Positions 14,562 through 22,379 of a stretch of DNA of 22,379 nucleotides are shown piece after piece. The stretch is from an uncultured Tessaracoccus sp. GTDB lineage: Bacteria > Actinomycetota > Actinomycetes > Propionibacteriales > Propionibacteriaceae. Position 1 is the first letter of the stretch, and each line of letters opens with the position of its first letter. The DNA is taken from the NCBI RefSeq assembly GCF_947255005.1, contig NZ_CAMYFI010000036.1, positions 1-22,379 on the forward strand, in the 5' to 3' direction. Below the pieces are notes generated by a model, which was not told where the DNA came from, made no database searches, and was given only the letters and a program-made list of their open reading frames with translations. The translations under genes and the position numbers were made by a program.

Positions 14562-15182
14562 ATGAATCACAAAGCACGAGTCAGCGTCGCACTTACCACG
14601 ACGCTAGCGGTATTGGCGCTTGGCGGATGCGGACAAAGCATCACCGACCCTGATGCTTCTGGGCCGGCAACTACTGAGGTTGAAACTTACGTGCCCACAC
14701 CATACGTAGACACTCCAGCAGAAACCGCGGCCCCCAGCGAGGAGGCACAGTGGCTTTCCGGGCCTTCTGAGCAAGCAGAAGGCACTTCTCGCACCTCTTT
14801 GCTAGCTCACGATTTTCGCGTGGGAGTGCACGAAGATTACTACCGCGTTGTGGTGGAGTTCGTAGGCCAAGGAGACCCTGGCTGGACTGTTGGCTGGACC
14901 GACAAGTCCGTTGAGGTTGGGCGCGGCGACGCGCTCCCGATCCCGCAGGGAAACGTGCTTGACGTCATGATTCACGGCGCCACCTGGCCGGCGGTTCCCG
15001 GAGCCGCTGAGTACTACTACAATGGCCCGGCCGATAAACGTTTAGACGACAGCGTGCTCGCCTGGTTTGACGGCTCGTTTGAGTCTGACACCCACCTTGC
15101 GATCTCGAGCGATAAAGAACGCGAGTATCGGGTGTTCACTCTTGAAAACCCCAAGCGACTCGTAATCGACCTGCGCAAGTAA
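14562..15182 (+). CDS. Lipoprotein with AMIN-like domain
   Basis: 206 codons from ATG 14562, with GGAA 8 nt upstream; a TTG four codons earlier lacks support. Basic N-terminus, hydrophobic stretch VALTTTLAVLAL, then the lipobox LGGC with Cys23, so it should be exported and lipid-anchored. Residues about 25-75 are a low-complexity Pro/Thr/Glu linker. From about 85 (LLAHDFRVGVHEDYYRVVVEF) to the end (FTLENPKRLVIDLRK) it resembles the AMIN-like beta-domain of actinobacterial lipoproteins, which in other proteins targets them to the wall or septum. Role in this cell unknown. It lies between divergent ddl and convergent plsC; 72 bp separate it from the plsC stop. An AT-rich TAAAAT lies about 30 nt upstream of the start. 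Confidence 0.8.
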   Translation: MNHKARVSVALTTTLAVLALGGCGQSITDPDASGPATTEVETYVPTPYVDTPAETAAPSEEAQWLSGPSEQAEGTSRTSLLAHDFRVGVHEDYYRVVVEFVGQGDPGWTVGWTDKSVEVGRGDALPIPQGNVLDVMIHGATWPAVPGAAEYYYNGPADKRLDDSVLAWFDGSFESDTHLAISSDKEREYRVFTLENPKRLVIDLRK

Positions 15183-15254
15183 AGCCAGGTTAGGAAAGCT
15201 GGCGTCAGTTCGGTTCTTGCACGGGCATTCGCTGTTCGTATGGCGGGTGCGCCT

Positions 15255-15977
15255 TTAGTTATCTGTAGCTGGTGGATAGGCTTCGAGTTTTGGATCCCAC
15301 CGGGTTTCCGGCGCTTTTTCTCCCCGGATTTCTTCAATCATCGAGGTGATCGCAACCTCCATGCGGCGCGTTGCTTCCTTGACTGCCTCGTGATCGTTTT
15401 CATCCTGGTTCAGGTCTGAGAGGTCGATGGCAGGGCCCGCCATCACCCACGTGTCACGCCTACGCAAAGGGAACGAGTTCTTCCAGCGCCGCATGATCTC
15501 ATGGCTTCCCCAGTGCGCTAACGGGATCACGGGAGCTCCGGTCGCAAGGGCGAGCCTAGCGGCGCCCGTCTTGAACTTCATAGGCCAAAGATCCGGATCC
15601 GTGGTTAGCGTACCTTCGGGGAAAATAGCTATGGATTCACCCTCAGCAAGGGCAATTTTTGCGTTCCTAAGGGCATCGCCAGCACTCGAGGTTCCCCGGC
15701 TTACCGGCACCATTTTTGCGCCGGTCAAAACCCGGCGCAGTCCAGGAACGCGGAACAGGCTGTCCTTAGCGAGCACACGGACGGCGTGTCCAGCATCAAC
15801 AATGAAGTGAGCTACAACCACGACGTCATATTCGGTCACGTGGTTCATGATGAGGATGAAGGGCTTGTCTTTAGGTAGGTTATTGCGGCCTCGCCAATGG
15901 GGCTTGGTTGTTAATTTTGCCAAAGGACGCAAAACTTCAACAGCGACCTTATAGATACCGGTAGCTGGCTTACTCAT
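15255..15977 (-). CDS. plsC: 1-acyl-glycerol-3-phosphate acyltransferase (PlsC family)
   Basis: 240 codons, ATG with GGAGAAGG just upstream. Transfers an acyl chain to lysophosphatidic acid at the inner membrane, the second acylation of phospholipid synthesis. Seen: catalytic NHVTEYD (HX4D, His46-Asp51), substrate motif FPEGT (119-123), conserved GAKMVPVSRGT and PVIPLAHWG. Only a weak N-terminal membrane association (AVEVLRPLAKL) is visible. It starts 9 bp after murA ends, so murA-plsC is one operon, an arrangement common in actinobacteria. Some members of this family have other acyl acceptors; the substrate is assigned by family. Confidence 0.9.
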   Translation of the reverse strand: MSKPATGIYKVAVEVLRPLAKLTTKPHWRGRNNLPKDKPFILIMNHVTEYDVVVVAHFIVDAGHAVRVLAKDSLFRVPGLRRVLTGAKMVPVSRGTSSAGDALRNAKIALAEGESIAIFPEGTLTTDPDLWPMKFKTGAARLALATGAPVIPLAHWGSHEIMRRWKNSFPLRRRDTWVMAGPAIDLSDLNQDENDHEAVKEATRRMEVAITSMIEEIRGEKAPETRWDPKLEAYPPATDN

Positions 15978-15986
15978 GCCCTTCTC

Positions 15987-17303
15987 CTACATTCTTTCTG
16001 CGTCGGCACCCAGGCGGCCAAGTTTGCTGAGGAAGTGCTCGTATCCGCGCGCAATCACGTCAATACCGTGCACAATAGACTCCCCTTCCGCCGCCAAAGC
16101 CGAAATGAGGTAGGAGAACCCGCCGCGCAGATCCGGCACGGTGATTTCCGCGCCGTGCAAGGGTGTGGGTCCGGAGATAACAGCGGAGTGGTAGAAGTTA
16201 CGCTGCCCAAAACGACATGGAGTACCGCCCAAGCACTCCCGATAAATCTGAATTTGCGCGCCCATCTGATTGAGTGCCTTTGTGAATCCGAGACGATTCT
16301 CGTACACCGTCTCATGGACGATTGAAAGCCCCTTGGCTTGCGTCAAGGCAACAACCAGCGGCTGCTGCCAGTCGGTCATGAATCCGGGGTGCACGTTTGT
16401 CTCTAGCACGATCGATTGCAGTTGCCCACCCGGGTGAAAGAAGCGAATGCCCGCATCATCAATTTCGAATTGGCCGCCGACTTTACGAAAAACGTTCAAG
16501 AACGTGGTCATATCCGGTTGATGTGCTCCGCGCACGTAAATATCGCCGTGCGTTACCAACGCCGCAGAAGCCCACGAGGCTGCCTCAATACGGTCTGAAA
16601 TCGCGGTGTGAGTAAACCCGCGCAACTCCGATACGCCCTCGATTCTGATAGTGCGGTCGGTATCAACGGAGAGGCTGGCACCCATCTTTTGGAGCACATT
16701 GATAAGGTCCATGATTTCCGGCTCGATGGCGGCGTTCTTCAACACTGTGATGCCGTCAGCCATGACTGCTGTCAGAAGGGTTTGTTCGGTGGCGCCTACC
16801 GACGGGAACGGGAGCTTAATTTTGGCGCCGCGCAGTCCGTTTGGCGCGGTGATACGGATACCGTTATCTTCCTTATCGACCTGGGCGCCAAACGCTCTGA
16901 GCGCATCCAGGTGCATGTCGATTGGACGGTCACCAATGCGACACCCTCCCAGATCGGGAATGAAGGCTTCCCCAAGACGATGCAAAAGGGGGCCGCAGAA
17001 AAGGATCGGGATGCGCGAGGACCCAGCTAATGCCTGAACTTCGGACACATGGGCAACCTCGACATTAGAGGGGTCAAGCTCGAGGACACCAGCCCCCTGG
17101 TCGAAGTTGATATGCACACCGTGCAGACCGAGGAGCTCAGAAACCAAGTCCACGTCCCTGATGAGAGGAACATTGGAAAGCTTCGAGGGGGTTGTTCCAA
17201 GTAGGCTTGCCACCATCGCCTTTGGCACGAAGTTCTTTGCACCACGAACGGTGATGTCCCCCGCCAAAGGTTTGCCGCCCTGCACACGCAAAACCGAGTC
17301 CAT
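15987..17303 (-). CDS. murA: UDP-N-acetylglucosamine 1-carboxyvinyltransferase
   Basis: 438 codons, ATG start. Adds enolpyruvate from PEP to UDP-GlcNAc, the first committed step of peptidoglycan synthesis, in the cytoplasm. Seen: RGAKNFVPKAM with the substrate-binding Lys23-Asn24, LGGCRIGDRPIDMHL with catalytic Cys121, SDRIEAASWASAAL, and FMTDWQQPLVVAL. The Cys is the residue fosfomycin alkylates; mycobacterial MurA has Asp there, this one does not. Length is typical. Upstream (17304-17527, shared with the divergent ndgR) are AT-rich stretches that could hold its promoter. Cotranscribed with plsC. Confidence 0.97.
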   Translation of the reverse strand: MDSVLRVQGGKPLAGDITVRGAKNFVPKAMVASLLGTTPSKLSNVPLIRDVDLVSELLGLHGVHINFDQGAGVLELDPSNVEVAHVSEVQALAGSSRIPILFCGPLLHRLGEAFIPDLGGCRIGDRPIDMHLDALRAFGAQVDKEDNGIRITAPNGLRGAKIKLPFPSVGATEQTLLTAVMADGITVLKNAAIEPEIMDLINVLQKMGASLSVDTDRTIRIEGVSELRGFTHTAISDRIEAASWASAALVTHGDIYVRGAHQPDMTTFLNVFRKVGGQFEIDDAGIRFFHPGGQLQSIVLETNVHPGFMTDWQQPLVVALTQAKGLSIVHETVYENRLGFTKALNQMGAQIQIYRECLGGTPCRFGQRNFYHSAVISGPTPLHGAEITVPDLRGGFSYLISALAAEGESIVHGIDVIARGYEHFLSKLGRLGADAERM

Positions 17304-17496
17304 GGAAGCCTTTCTGCTTATCTGTCTAGCTCAAAATACTATTATCTCTCGCTCTAATCTATAACGCATGGCCTGTGGAAGCTCCATTACTCACACCGCG
17401 CCCCGAACGTGTCGCGAGACGAATATCTGCACGCCTTACCGCCCATATAAATTTAGCCTGCACTTTTATTCAACCGATCATATCCGGGAGTTTGCT

Positions 17497-17513
17497 ATCT
17501 CAATGATTGAGAT
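17497..17513. promoter_or_regulatory. Palindrome before ndgR, likely IclR-type operator
   Basis: ATCTCAA and TTGAGAT flank a TGA centre, a perfect 7-bp inverted repeat 14 nt before the regulator's start codon. Its place suggests autoregulation by NdgR/LtbR, and perhaps control of murA, whose start is 193 bp away. The binding is inferred from position and symmetry only. Confidence 0.5.
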
Positions 17514-17527
17514 GGCAAGATCAGTGT

Positions 17528-18265
17528 ATGGATGAAAAAGCTCCCACCAGTGGCGTAGGCGTTTTAGACAAAGCCTCGCTTGTTTTGTCCGCGTTAGAGG
17601 CCGGGCCAGCCACGCTTGCCCAGTTAGTCTCAACCACTAAATTGGCCAGGCCAACCGCGCACCGCCTTGCAGTCGCTCTTGAGTTTCACCGTTTTGTTGC
17701 TCGCGACATGCAAGGCCGTTTTGTTTTGGGGCCGCGCCTTTCAGAACTTGCATCCGCTGCCGGCGAGGATCGACTCCTCGCATCAGCCACCCCGGTCCTA
17801 ATCGCGTTGCGCGATCACACGAAGGAATCGACCCAGCTGTACCGCCGCCAAGGAGATCAGCGCATTTGCGTTGCGGCCGCTGAACGCCAGATCGGCCTGC
17901 GTGACTCCATTCCAGTTGGGGCCACTCTTTCAATGAAGGCAGGGTCAGCGGCCCAGGTGCTCCTCGCTTGGGAAGAACCGGACCGGCTTCACCGCGGCCT
18001 GTACGGCGCATCGTTTAACGCAACCATGCTTTCCGCCGTTCGCCGCCGTGGTTGGGCACAGTCTGTGTCTGAACGCGAGATTGGCGTGGCGTCGGTGTCT
18101 GCCCCCGTTCGCGGTCCGGGCGGCAAGGTACTAGCAGCGATCTCAATCTCGGGCCCGGTGGAGCGCATGGGACGTCAGCCTGGTCGCCAACACGGCCCCT
18201 CGGTAGTTGCAGCAGCTAACCGCCTGTCGGATTTCCTGCGTCGCGCTGAAGAGCTTGGCCTGTAG
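17528..18265 (+). CDS. ndgR: IclR-family regulator of the NdgR/LtbR type
   Basis: 245 codons from ATG 17528; a start 7 codons earlier would overlap the palindrome. The sequence GVGVLDKASLVLSALEAGPATLAQLV, the HTH ARPTAHRLAVALEFHR, DMQGRFVLGPRLSELASAAGEDRLL, YRRQGDQRICVAAAER and VGATLSMKAGSAAQVLLAWEEP is very close to NdgR (Streptomyces) and LtbR (Corynebacterium). Known: these bind DNA as dimers or tetramers and control leucine (leuCD, leuB) and other amino-acid genes; they usually lie divergent from leuCD. Here no leuCD is present and murA lies opposite. The regulator is intact, so it probably has other targets. A glycosyltransferase gene follows after 14 bp. Confidence 0.9.
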   Translation: MDEKAPTSGVGVLDKASLVLSALEAGPATLAQLVSTTKLARPTAHRLAVALEFHRFVARDMQGRFVLGPRLSELASAAGEDRLLASATPVLIALRDHTKESTQLYRRQGDQRICVAAAERQIGLRDSIPVGATLSMKAGSAAQVLLAWEEPDRLHRGLYGASFNATMLSAVRRRGWAQSVSEREIGVASVSAPVRGPGGKVLAAISISGPVERMGRQPGRQHGPSVVAAANRLSDFLRRAEELGL

Positions 18266-18279
18266 CCCGCGCCTGGCAA

Positions 18280-19380
18280 ATGCGAATTGCCCTAGTTTCT
18301 GACCCGTACAGTCCGCGCGTTGGGGGCATTGAAACCCAGGTGCGCAACCTCGGGCAGGCACTTGTTGCCGCCGGACACGCCGTCACGGTGATTACCGCCA
18401 CACCTTCTTCTGCGGCTCGCGGTGATTCAACGGAACTTGATGGCGCGGTCACGGTACGCCGGCTCACCGCGCGCATTCCGTTAAGCCTTCCAGTGAATCC
18501 GTTTGCCGGTGAAGCACTAGAACAGACCTTGCCCACGTTTGATGTGGTACACATTCACACCGGGCTGATCTCGCCGTTCGCGCGCATGGCGGTGCAGTCC
18601 TGCGTCAAAACGGGCACGAAAGCCATTCTGACTTGGCACTCCCACCTCTGCGGTAGCACTTGGTGGTACGGCGCGGTCAATCCCCTGCCGGCTTGGCAAC
18701 GCGCCGGTATTCGATTGACCGCCGTATCAACGCCGGCTGCGCGCGCGGTTGCGGCAGCGGCGCGGAACAGCGTTAACGTAGACGTGCTACCGAACTTGAT
18801 TTTTGAAGAACCCTGGGAACAGGCGCGGCAGGTAGCTCTAAGACGGTTTGAGCAGGAACCGGCTCCCGCTCCCCTTCAGGTAGTAACAGCCACCCGACTG
18901 GCCCCAAGAAAGCGCGTTCTACAGCTTGCCGAGATCGCGAGACGGGCGCGCGTGGACGTACACGTTTACGGAGACGGAAGTCTGAGACCTGCATTGGCTC
19001 GCCCCGAACTTTCGGGCGGCTACCTGCACTTGCACGGAAAAGTGAAGCCCGCACAATTGGCTGACGCCTATACTTGCGCGGACGTGTTCGTGTCTCCGGT
19101 GATTAAAGAAGCCTTCGGTATCGCCGCTCTTGAGGCGCGCGCGTGCGGATTGCCTGTCATCTATCGCCGGGGTTCAGGGATTGAAGAGTTCATCACGCAC
19201 GGCTACGACGGCCTGGAAGTGGCCAGCGACACGGAAATAGCAGCGGCGTTAGCGATGCTCGCTATGCACCCGCAACACCTGCACATGCTTGGCAAACACG
19301 CCCTCGAGAATCAAATCACACACACTTGGAGCCGTGGGCTACAAACCTACCTCGAGTTGTATGAGACCTGGCGCAACTAA
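18280..19380 (+). CDS. GT4-family glycosyltransferase
   Basis: 366 codons, ATG start 14 bp after ndgR, probably cotranscribed; no strong ribosome site. GT-B fold: N-terminal MRIALVSDPYSPRVGGIETQVRNLG (acceptor-side Gly loop), FDVVHIHTG, ILTWHSH, then the C-terminal donor domain with ATRLAPRKRV, VHVYGDGS and the EX7E-type nucleotide-sugar motif KEAFGIAALEARACGLPVI near residues 275-290. Cytoplasmic or peripheral to the membrane; no signal or TM segment. The family includes phosphatidylinositol mannosyltransferases and capsule or wall glycosyltransferases; donor and acceptor cannot be told from sequence alone. Nearby envelope genes (murA, plsC, ddl) suit a cell-surface role. Confidence 0.88.
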   Translation: MRIALVSDPYSPRVGGIETQVRNLGQALVAAGHAVTVITATPSSAARGDSTELDGAVTVRRLTARIPLSLPVNPFAGEALEQTLPTFDVVHIHTGLISPFARMAVQSCVKTGTKAILTWHSHLCGSTWWYGAVNPLPAWQRAGIRLTAVSTPAARAVAAAARNSVNVDVLPNLIFEEPWEQARQVALRRFEQEPAPAPLQVVTATRLAPRKRVLQLAEIARRARVDVHVYGDGSLRPALARPELSGGYLHLHGKVKPAQLADAYTCADVFVSPVIKEAFGIAALEARACGLPVIYRRGSGIEEFITHGYDGLEVASDTEIAAALAMLAMHPQHLHMLGKHALENQITHTWSRGLQTYLELYETWRN

Positions 19381-19423
19381 TCCTGCCTGCATTGCTGGGC
19401 CCCGTCCCAGGCACCCCATTCGA

Positions 19424-19453
19424 GCAAGAAAAAGCACCTGATTTCTCAGGTGC
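19424..19453 (-). terminator. Terminator of the tRNA-Gln/Glu/Glu transcript
   Basis: On the minus strand an 8-bp stem (GCACCTGA paired with TCAGGTGC, loop GAAA) is followed by TTTTTCTT. It starts 3 nt after the CCA of the last tRNA-Glu. The glycosyltransferase on the other strand has no T-run here; its own end is unclear. Confidence 0.85.
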
Positions 19454-19455
19454 GG

Positions 19456-19531
19456 TGGCACCCCCAACCGGATTTGAACCGGTGTCGCCGCCGTGAGAGG
19501 GCGGTGTCCTGGGCCGCTAGACGATGGGGGC
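19456..19531 (-). tRNA. tRNA-Glu (CTC), CCA encoded
   Basis: The cloverleaf is read on the minus strand: acceptor GCCCCCA with TGGGGGT, anticodon arm CCGCC-CTCTCAC-GGCGG giving CTC, T-arm ACCGGTTCAAATCCGGT, discriminator G and an encoded CCA. Identical in the tRNA body to the next copy, 110 bp away; probably a recent tandem duplication. Confidence 0.94.
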
Positions 19532-19568
19532 CTAAGCGCTTTCGCGCCGGTTTGGTTACTAGAACCTG

Positions 19569-19641
19569 CACCCCCAACCGGATTTGAACCGGTGTCGCCG
19601 CCGTGAGAGGGCGGTGTCCTGGGCCGCTAGACGATGGGGGC
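19569..19641 (-). tRNA. tRNA-Glu (CTC), second copy, no CCA
   Basis: Same 73-nt sequence as the copy at 19459-19531, but the bases after the discriminator are CAGG, so CCA must be added by enzyme. It lies first of the two in the direction of transcription, after tRNA-Gln. Confidence 0.94.
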
Positions 19642-19690
19642 CTGTGCGATCACTCGCTTTGAAACCTCTAACCTATTGCCAGATGTTTCG

Positions 19691-19762
19691 CTGGGGTACC
19701 AGGACTCGAACCTAGACTAAATGAACCAGAATCACTCGTGCTGCCAATTACACCATACCCCA
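19691..19762 (-). tRNA. tRNA-Gln (CTG)
   Basis: The cloverleaf is read on the minus strand: acceptor TGGGGTA with TACCCCA, anticodon arm AGTGA-TTCTGGT-TCATT giving CTG (one G-T pair), T-arm CTAGGTTCGAGTCCTGG, discriminator G, no encoded CCA. First of three tRNAs read in the same direction, just downstream of gltX. Confidence 0.93.
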
Positions 19763-19787
19763 AGGTAAGGTAGCTTCTTCGGTCAGT

Positions 19788-19803
19788 TTCCCGCTCGCGG
19801 GAA
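19788..19803. repeat. Short palindrome upstream of tRNA-Gln
   Basis: TTCCCGC and GCGGGAA around two bases, 26 nt before the tRNA-Gln 5' end, with no T-run on either strand. Possibly an RNA-processing or control element of the tRNA transcript; the rest of the 134-bp gltX-tRNA gap shows no clear site. Confidence 0.3.
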
Positions 19804-19896
19804 GCCTTCACGAGGAAGCGCCAACAAGAAACTTTACCCGACGGAGCATGACCTTACAAAATCCGCTCACCGTTATTTACTTCACGTTCGCGGATG

Positions 19897-21399
19897 TTAG
19901 GCAGAAAGCTTAGCCTCCAGTTGACGCAACCTGGCCAAGACCTCGTCCTTACCCATAATTTCCATGGACTCAAACAGTGGTGGAGACACCTGTCGGCCAG
20001 AAATAGCGGTGCGAAGAGGTCCGAATGCCAGCCTTGGTTTCACCTGCATCTCGTCAATGAGGCGGGCACGCAACCCCTCTTCCAAGGACTCGACAGTGAA
20101 CTCGGGCAGACCTTCGATAACCTCGATGCCCGCACGCAAGACCTCGCCGGCGTTGTCCTTGAGTTTGCTGACAGCTTTATCTTCAAACTCGAGCACTTCG
20201 GTTTCCACGAAGAATGGGCCAAGCATGCCGCCAATCTCACCCAGCAGGCGAATACGTGTTTGCGTCAGCGGAGCAGCCTCGGTGATGATTTCCTGCTCGC
20301 GAGCCGTAAGCGCATCAAACTCTTCAGCTGACACATATCCGTCACGGTAGAGGAACGGCACGATGCGGCGCTTGAAGTCATCCTCTTCGAGCATGCGAAT
20401 GTGGTCGGCGTTAATCGCAATGGCCTTCTTCAGGTCGAAACGCGCCGGGTTGGGGTTCACATCGTGAATGTCGAACGCCTTCACCATTTCTTCAGCCGAG
20501 AAGATGTCTTCATCGGGGCTAATCGCCCAGCCAAGTAGGGCTAGGTAGTTCAGCAAGCCCTCTGGGATCATGCCGTTTTCCCGGTGGAGCAACAGGTTTG
20601 ACTCCGGATCGCGCTTGGACAGTTTCTTGTTGCCCTCCCCCATAACGTAAGGCAGGTGGCCAAACTCCGGCATCTGCTTCGCGATTCCGAGCTCGATGAG
20701 AGCACGATACAAAACGATCTGGCGCGGCGTGGAAGACAGCAGGTCTTCGCCGCGTAGCACGTGTGTGATGTCCATGAGCGCATCATCAACGGGGTTCACG
20801 AGTGTATAGAGGGGGTGGCCGTTACCGCGAACGATCACATAGTCCGGCACAGAACCGGCCTTGAACGTGATTTCACCGCGAACAAGATCCGTGAAGGTAA
20901 TGTCTTCATCCGGCATCCGCAGGCGCAGCACCGGCTTGCGCCCCGCAGCGCGAAATTCTGCCTTCTGCTCTTCGGTGAGATTGCGATCAAAACCATCATA
21001 GCCAAGCTTGGGATCACGACCGGCTGCCTTGTGACGCGCTTCGACCTCCTCGGGCGTGGAGAAGGACTCGTATGCGTAACCCGCTTCTAGCAGCTTCGCC
21101 GCAACGTCCTTGTAGATGTCCATACGCTGCGACTGTCGGTACGGCTCGTGTGGGCCGCCCTTCAGTACACCTTCGTCCCAATCCAGGCCAAGCCAAGTCA
21201 GGGAATCAATGATCTGGTCGAAAGACTCCTCGGAGTCGCGGCGAGCATCGGTATCTTCGATGCGGAACACAAACGTGCCCCCAACGTGTCTGGCCCATGC
21301 CCAGTTGAACAGGCAGGTACGAACCATTCCCACATGCGGGGTTCCAGTTGGTGATGGGCAAAAACGAACGCGGACTTTGCCGCCATTTAGAGTATCCAT
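19897..21399 (-). CDS. gltX: Glutamyl-tRNA synthetase
   Basis: 500 codons, ATG with AAGG close upstream. Charges tRNA-Glu with glutamate; in bacteria lacking GlnRS, including actinobacteria, the non-discriminating form also charges tRNA-Gln for later amidation by GatCAB. Seen: class I signature FCPSPTGTPHVG (HIGH-type, residues 14-24), FRIEDTDARRD, DDALMDITHVLRGEDLLSST, YVMGEGNKKLSKRD (KMSKS-type, about 248-261) and the alpha-helical anticodon domain with LLGEIGGMLGPFF. Typical length. The neighbouring tRNA-Gln and tRNA-Glu genes are its substrates. Divergent from the lyase gene across 148 bp. Confidence 0.97.
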   Translation of the reverse strand: MDTLNGGKVRVRFCPSPTGTPHVGMVRTCLFNWAWARHVGGTFVFRIEDTDARRDSEESFDQIIDSLTWLGLDWDEGVLKGGPHEPYRQSQRMDIYKDVAAKLLEAGYAYESFSTPEEVEARHKAAGRDPKLGYDGFDRNLTEEQKAEFRAAGRKPVLRLRMPDEDITFTDLVRGEITFKAGSVPDYVIVRGNGHPLYTLVNPVDDALMDITHVLRGEDLLSSTPRQIVLYRALIELGIAKQMPEFGHLPYVMGEGNKKLSKRDPESNLLLHRENGMIPEGLLNYLALLGWAISPDEDIFSAEEMVKAFDIHDVNPNPARFDLKKAIAINADHIRMLEEDDFKRRIVPFLYRDGYVSAEEFDALTAREQEIITEAAPLTQTRIRLLGEIGGMLGPFFVETEVLEFEDKAVSKLKDNAGEVLRAGIEVIEGLPEFTVESLEEGLRARLIDEMQVKPRLAFGPLRTAISGRQVSPPLFESMEIMGKDEVLARLRQLEAKLSA

Positions 21400-21408
21400 G
21401 ATGCCTTG

Positions 21409-21439
21409 ATTCTACATCGTTTATGCACCGGCTTTTCAA
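21409..21439 (-). promoter_or_regulatory. Candidate gltX promoter
   Basis: On the minus strand TTGAAA (21434-21439) and TAGAAT (21409-21414) are 19 bp apart, about 10 nt from the start codon, implying a very short leader. The spacing is long, so this is tentative. Confidence 0.3.
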
Positions 21440-21547
21440 CGCGCTTGCCACAGGTTAAATCTCGCTACCCGCGCCCTTGCGCCACTCCCCTAATGCTTGC
21501 GCGCACGGCACTCGTTGTCGTTATGGTTGGAGGCGGAAGGGGTTTTG

Positions 21548-22379
21548 ATGACTGATTTTGACGCTTTTGACGAGGACACCGCCCACGCAAGCGGTCTTTT
21601 GAAATGGGAGATGCCAGGCGTTTCCGGCCACTGGGTTGCAGAGATGGACTTCGGTACTGCCCCGGTAGTTGAGGAAGCCCTCGTAAGTGCGATCAGAAGG
21701 GGGTTTCTTGGGTACATGCCGCAGGGGCTATCTGCATGGGTTAAAGAGGCCACCGCGAGCGTAGTTGGACGCCGCTACGGCCTTGAGATCGAGGCTAAAA
21801 ATGTGCGGTTGGCATCGTCAGTACTGGACGGTTTGAATGCGATTCTTGGCCACATGTTGAAGCCGGGATCACGAGTGATCGTCCCAACCCCCGCCTACAT
21901 GCCATTTTTGACCCTTCCAGGCAAGTTTGGCCACGAAGTTATTCAGGTTCCTTCCGCAATTGTTGAGGGCGTGTGGCAACTCGATTTTGACCGCATAGAA
22001 ACTGTGGCTAAAGACGCTGATCTGCTTATCCTCTGTAATCCGTGGAACCCGACCGGCAGGGTTTTAACCGTCGGTGAGCTCACGCGTTTAGGTGAGATTG
22101 CGACGGGTAACAACCTGCTTGTATTCAACGACGAGATCCACGCTCCCCTGGTTTCTAACCCCTCCTCCCACATCTGCTTTGCCGGGCTGGACCAGTCTTT
22201 CGCGGATCTGACAGTCACCGCAGTTGCGGCCTCGAAGGGCTTTAACTTGGCGGGCCTGCACTGCGCGCAAATGATCACAACGGGGCAGATGACCCACAGG
22301 TTCGAGGCAGCGGCCGCGTGGCTAAATCACCCAACACCGCTCGGCGCCCTCGCTACTTCCGTCGCATACGAGGAGGGCG
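21548..22379 (+). CDS. PatB/MalY-type PLP C-S lyase or aminotransferase, 3' truncated by window
   Basis: Starts at ATG 21548 with GGAAGGGG 7 nt upstream and stays open to the window edge (277 codons seen of about 380-400). A PLP fold-type I enzyme: WVAEMDFGTAPVV (the MalY/PatB N-terminal signature), GYMPQGLSAW, VLDGLNAIL, VPTPAYMPF, CNPWNPTGRV (164-170), NDEIHAPL (Asp195) and AASKGFNLAGL with the Schiff-base Lys230. Known members cleave cystathionine or cysteine conjugates to pyruvate, ammonia and a thiol; some have regulatory side roles. The substrate is not settled by sequence. Divergent from gltX. No lesion in the visible part. Confidence 0.9.
   Translation, partial: MTDFDAFDEDTAHASGLLKWEMPGVSGHWVAEMDFGTAPVVEEALVSAIRRGFLGYMPQGLSAWVKEATASVVGRRYGLEIEAKNVRLASSVLDGLNAILGHMLKPGSRVIVPTPAYMPFLTLPGKFGHEVIQVPSAIVEGVWQLDFDRIETVAKDADLLILCNPWNPTGRVLTVGELTRLGEIATGNNLLVFNDEIHAPLVSNPSSHICFAGLDQSFADLTVTAVAASKGFNLAGLHCAQMITTGQMTHRFEAAAAWLNHPTPLGALATSVAYEEG

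Noticed and set aside
16900..16960. Fosfomycin-resistant MurA as in mycobacteria
   Set aside because: The motif reads LGGCRIG with the usual Cys, not Asp.
19384..19416. Imperfect GC hairpin after the glycosyltransferase as its terminator
   Set aside because: The stem is interrupted and no T-run follows on the plus strand.
1..22379. CRISPR array or other regularly spaced repeats
   Set aside because: No short repeat recurs at regular spacing; the only sizeable repeats are the att copies, the IS end block and the tRNA-Glu pair.

Overview
The window comes from a moderately GC-rich actinobacterium. Its housekeeping genes look like those of the Actinomycetaceae or a close relative (Trueperella, Arcanobacterium and Mobiluncus are the sort of genera I have in mind). 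This rests on the NdgR/LtbR-type IclR regulator, the actinobacterial style of MurA, the tRNA-Gln/tRNA-Glu cluster beside gltX and an IS1249-like IS256-family element. The genus is an inference.

Region 1 (about 20-12035) is a genomic island at the 3' end of a tRNA-His gene. A 67-bp direct repeat with one mismatch (20-86 and 11969-12035) bounds it; each copy holds the last 10 nt of the tRNA and its hairpin terminator. The content is that of an actinobacterial conjugative or mobilizable element: a two-HTH DNA-binding protein, a resolvase-fold protein lacking the catalytic serine, a small membrane protein, a DprA-like protein, an NrdH-like redoxin and a MobF (TrwC-type) relaxase-helicase. Much of this backbone is dead. 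The HTH gene has a nonsense codon, dprA a frameshift, nrdH a nonsense codon, and the relaxase one frameshift plus three nonsense codons. No integrase survives. An IS1249-like element without a target duplication sits exactly against the right-hand repeat and may have removed it.

The cargo is intact: a SIR2-HerA pair (about 3036-5917), a known anti-phage NAD-depleting defence module, with a promoter-like sequence and a possible 38-codon leader ORF in front. A 234-codon gene of unknown function (9858-10562), with a faint PD-(D/E)XK-like N-terminus, is also intact. A nested inverted repeat at the relaxase start (9764-9803) is an oriT or operator candidate.

Region 2 (12026-22379) is ordinary chromosome centred on the cell envelope and translation: tRNA-His, an ATP-grasp ligase of unknown substrate, D-Ala-D-Ala ligase (ddl), an AMIN-like lipoprotein, a PlsC-type acyltransferase next to murA, the NdgR/LtbR regulator, a GT4 glycosyltransferase, a tRNA-Gln/Glu/Glu cluster, gltX, and the start of a PatB/MalY-type C-S lyase cut by the window end. 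In most actinobacteria the NdgR/LtbR gene lies divergent from leuCD. Here leuCD are absent and murA takes that place.

Nothing in the window is certainly a new system. The best leads are the preserved SIR2-HerA cargo with its leader ORF inside a decaying element, the unknown 234-codon gene, the serine-less acidic resolvase-like protein with its membrane partner, and the ATP-grasp gene beside ddl.
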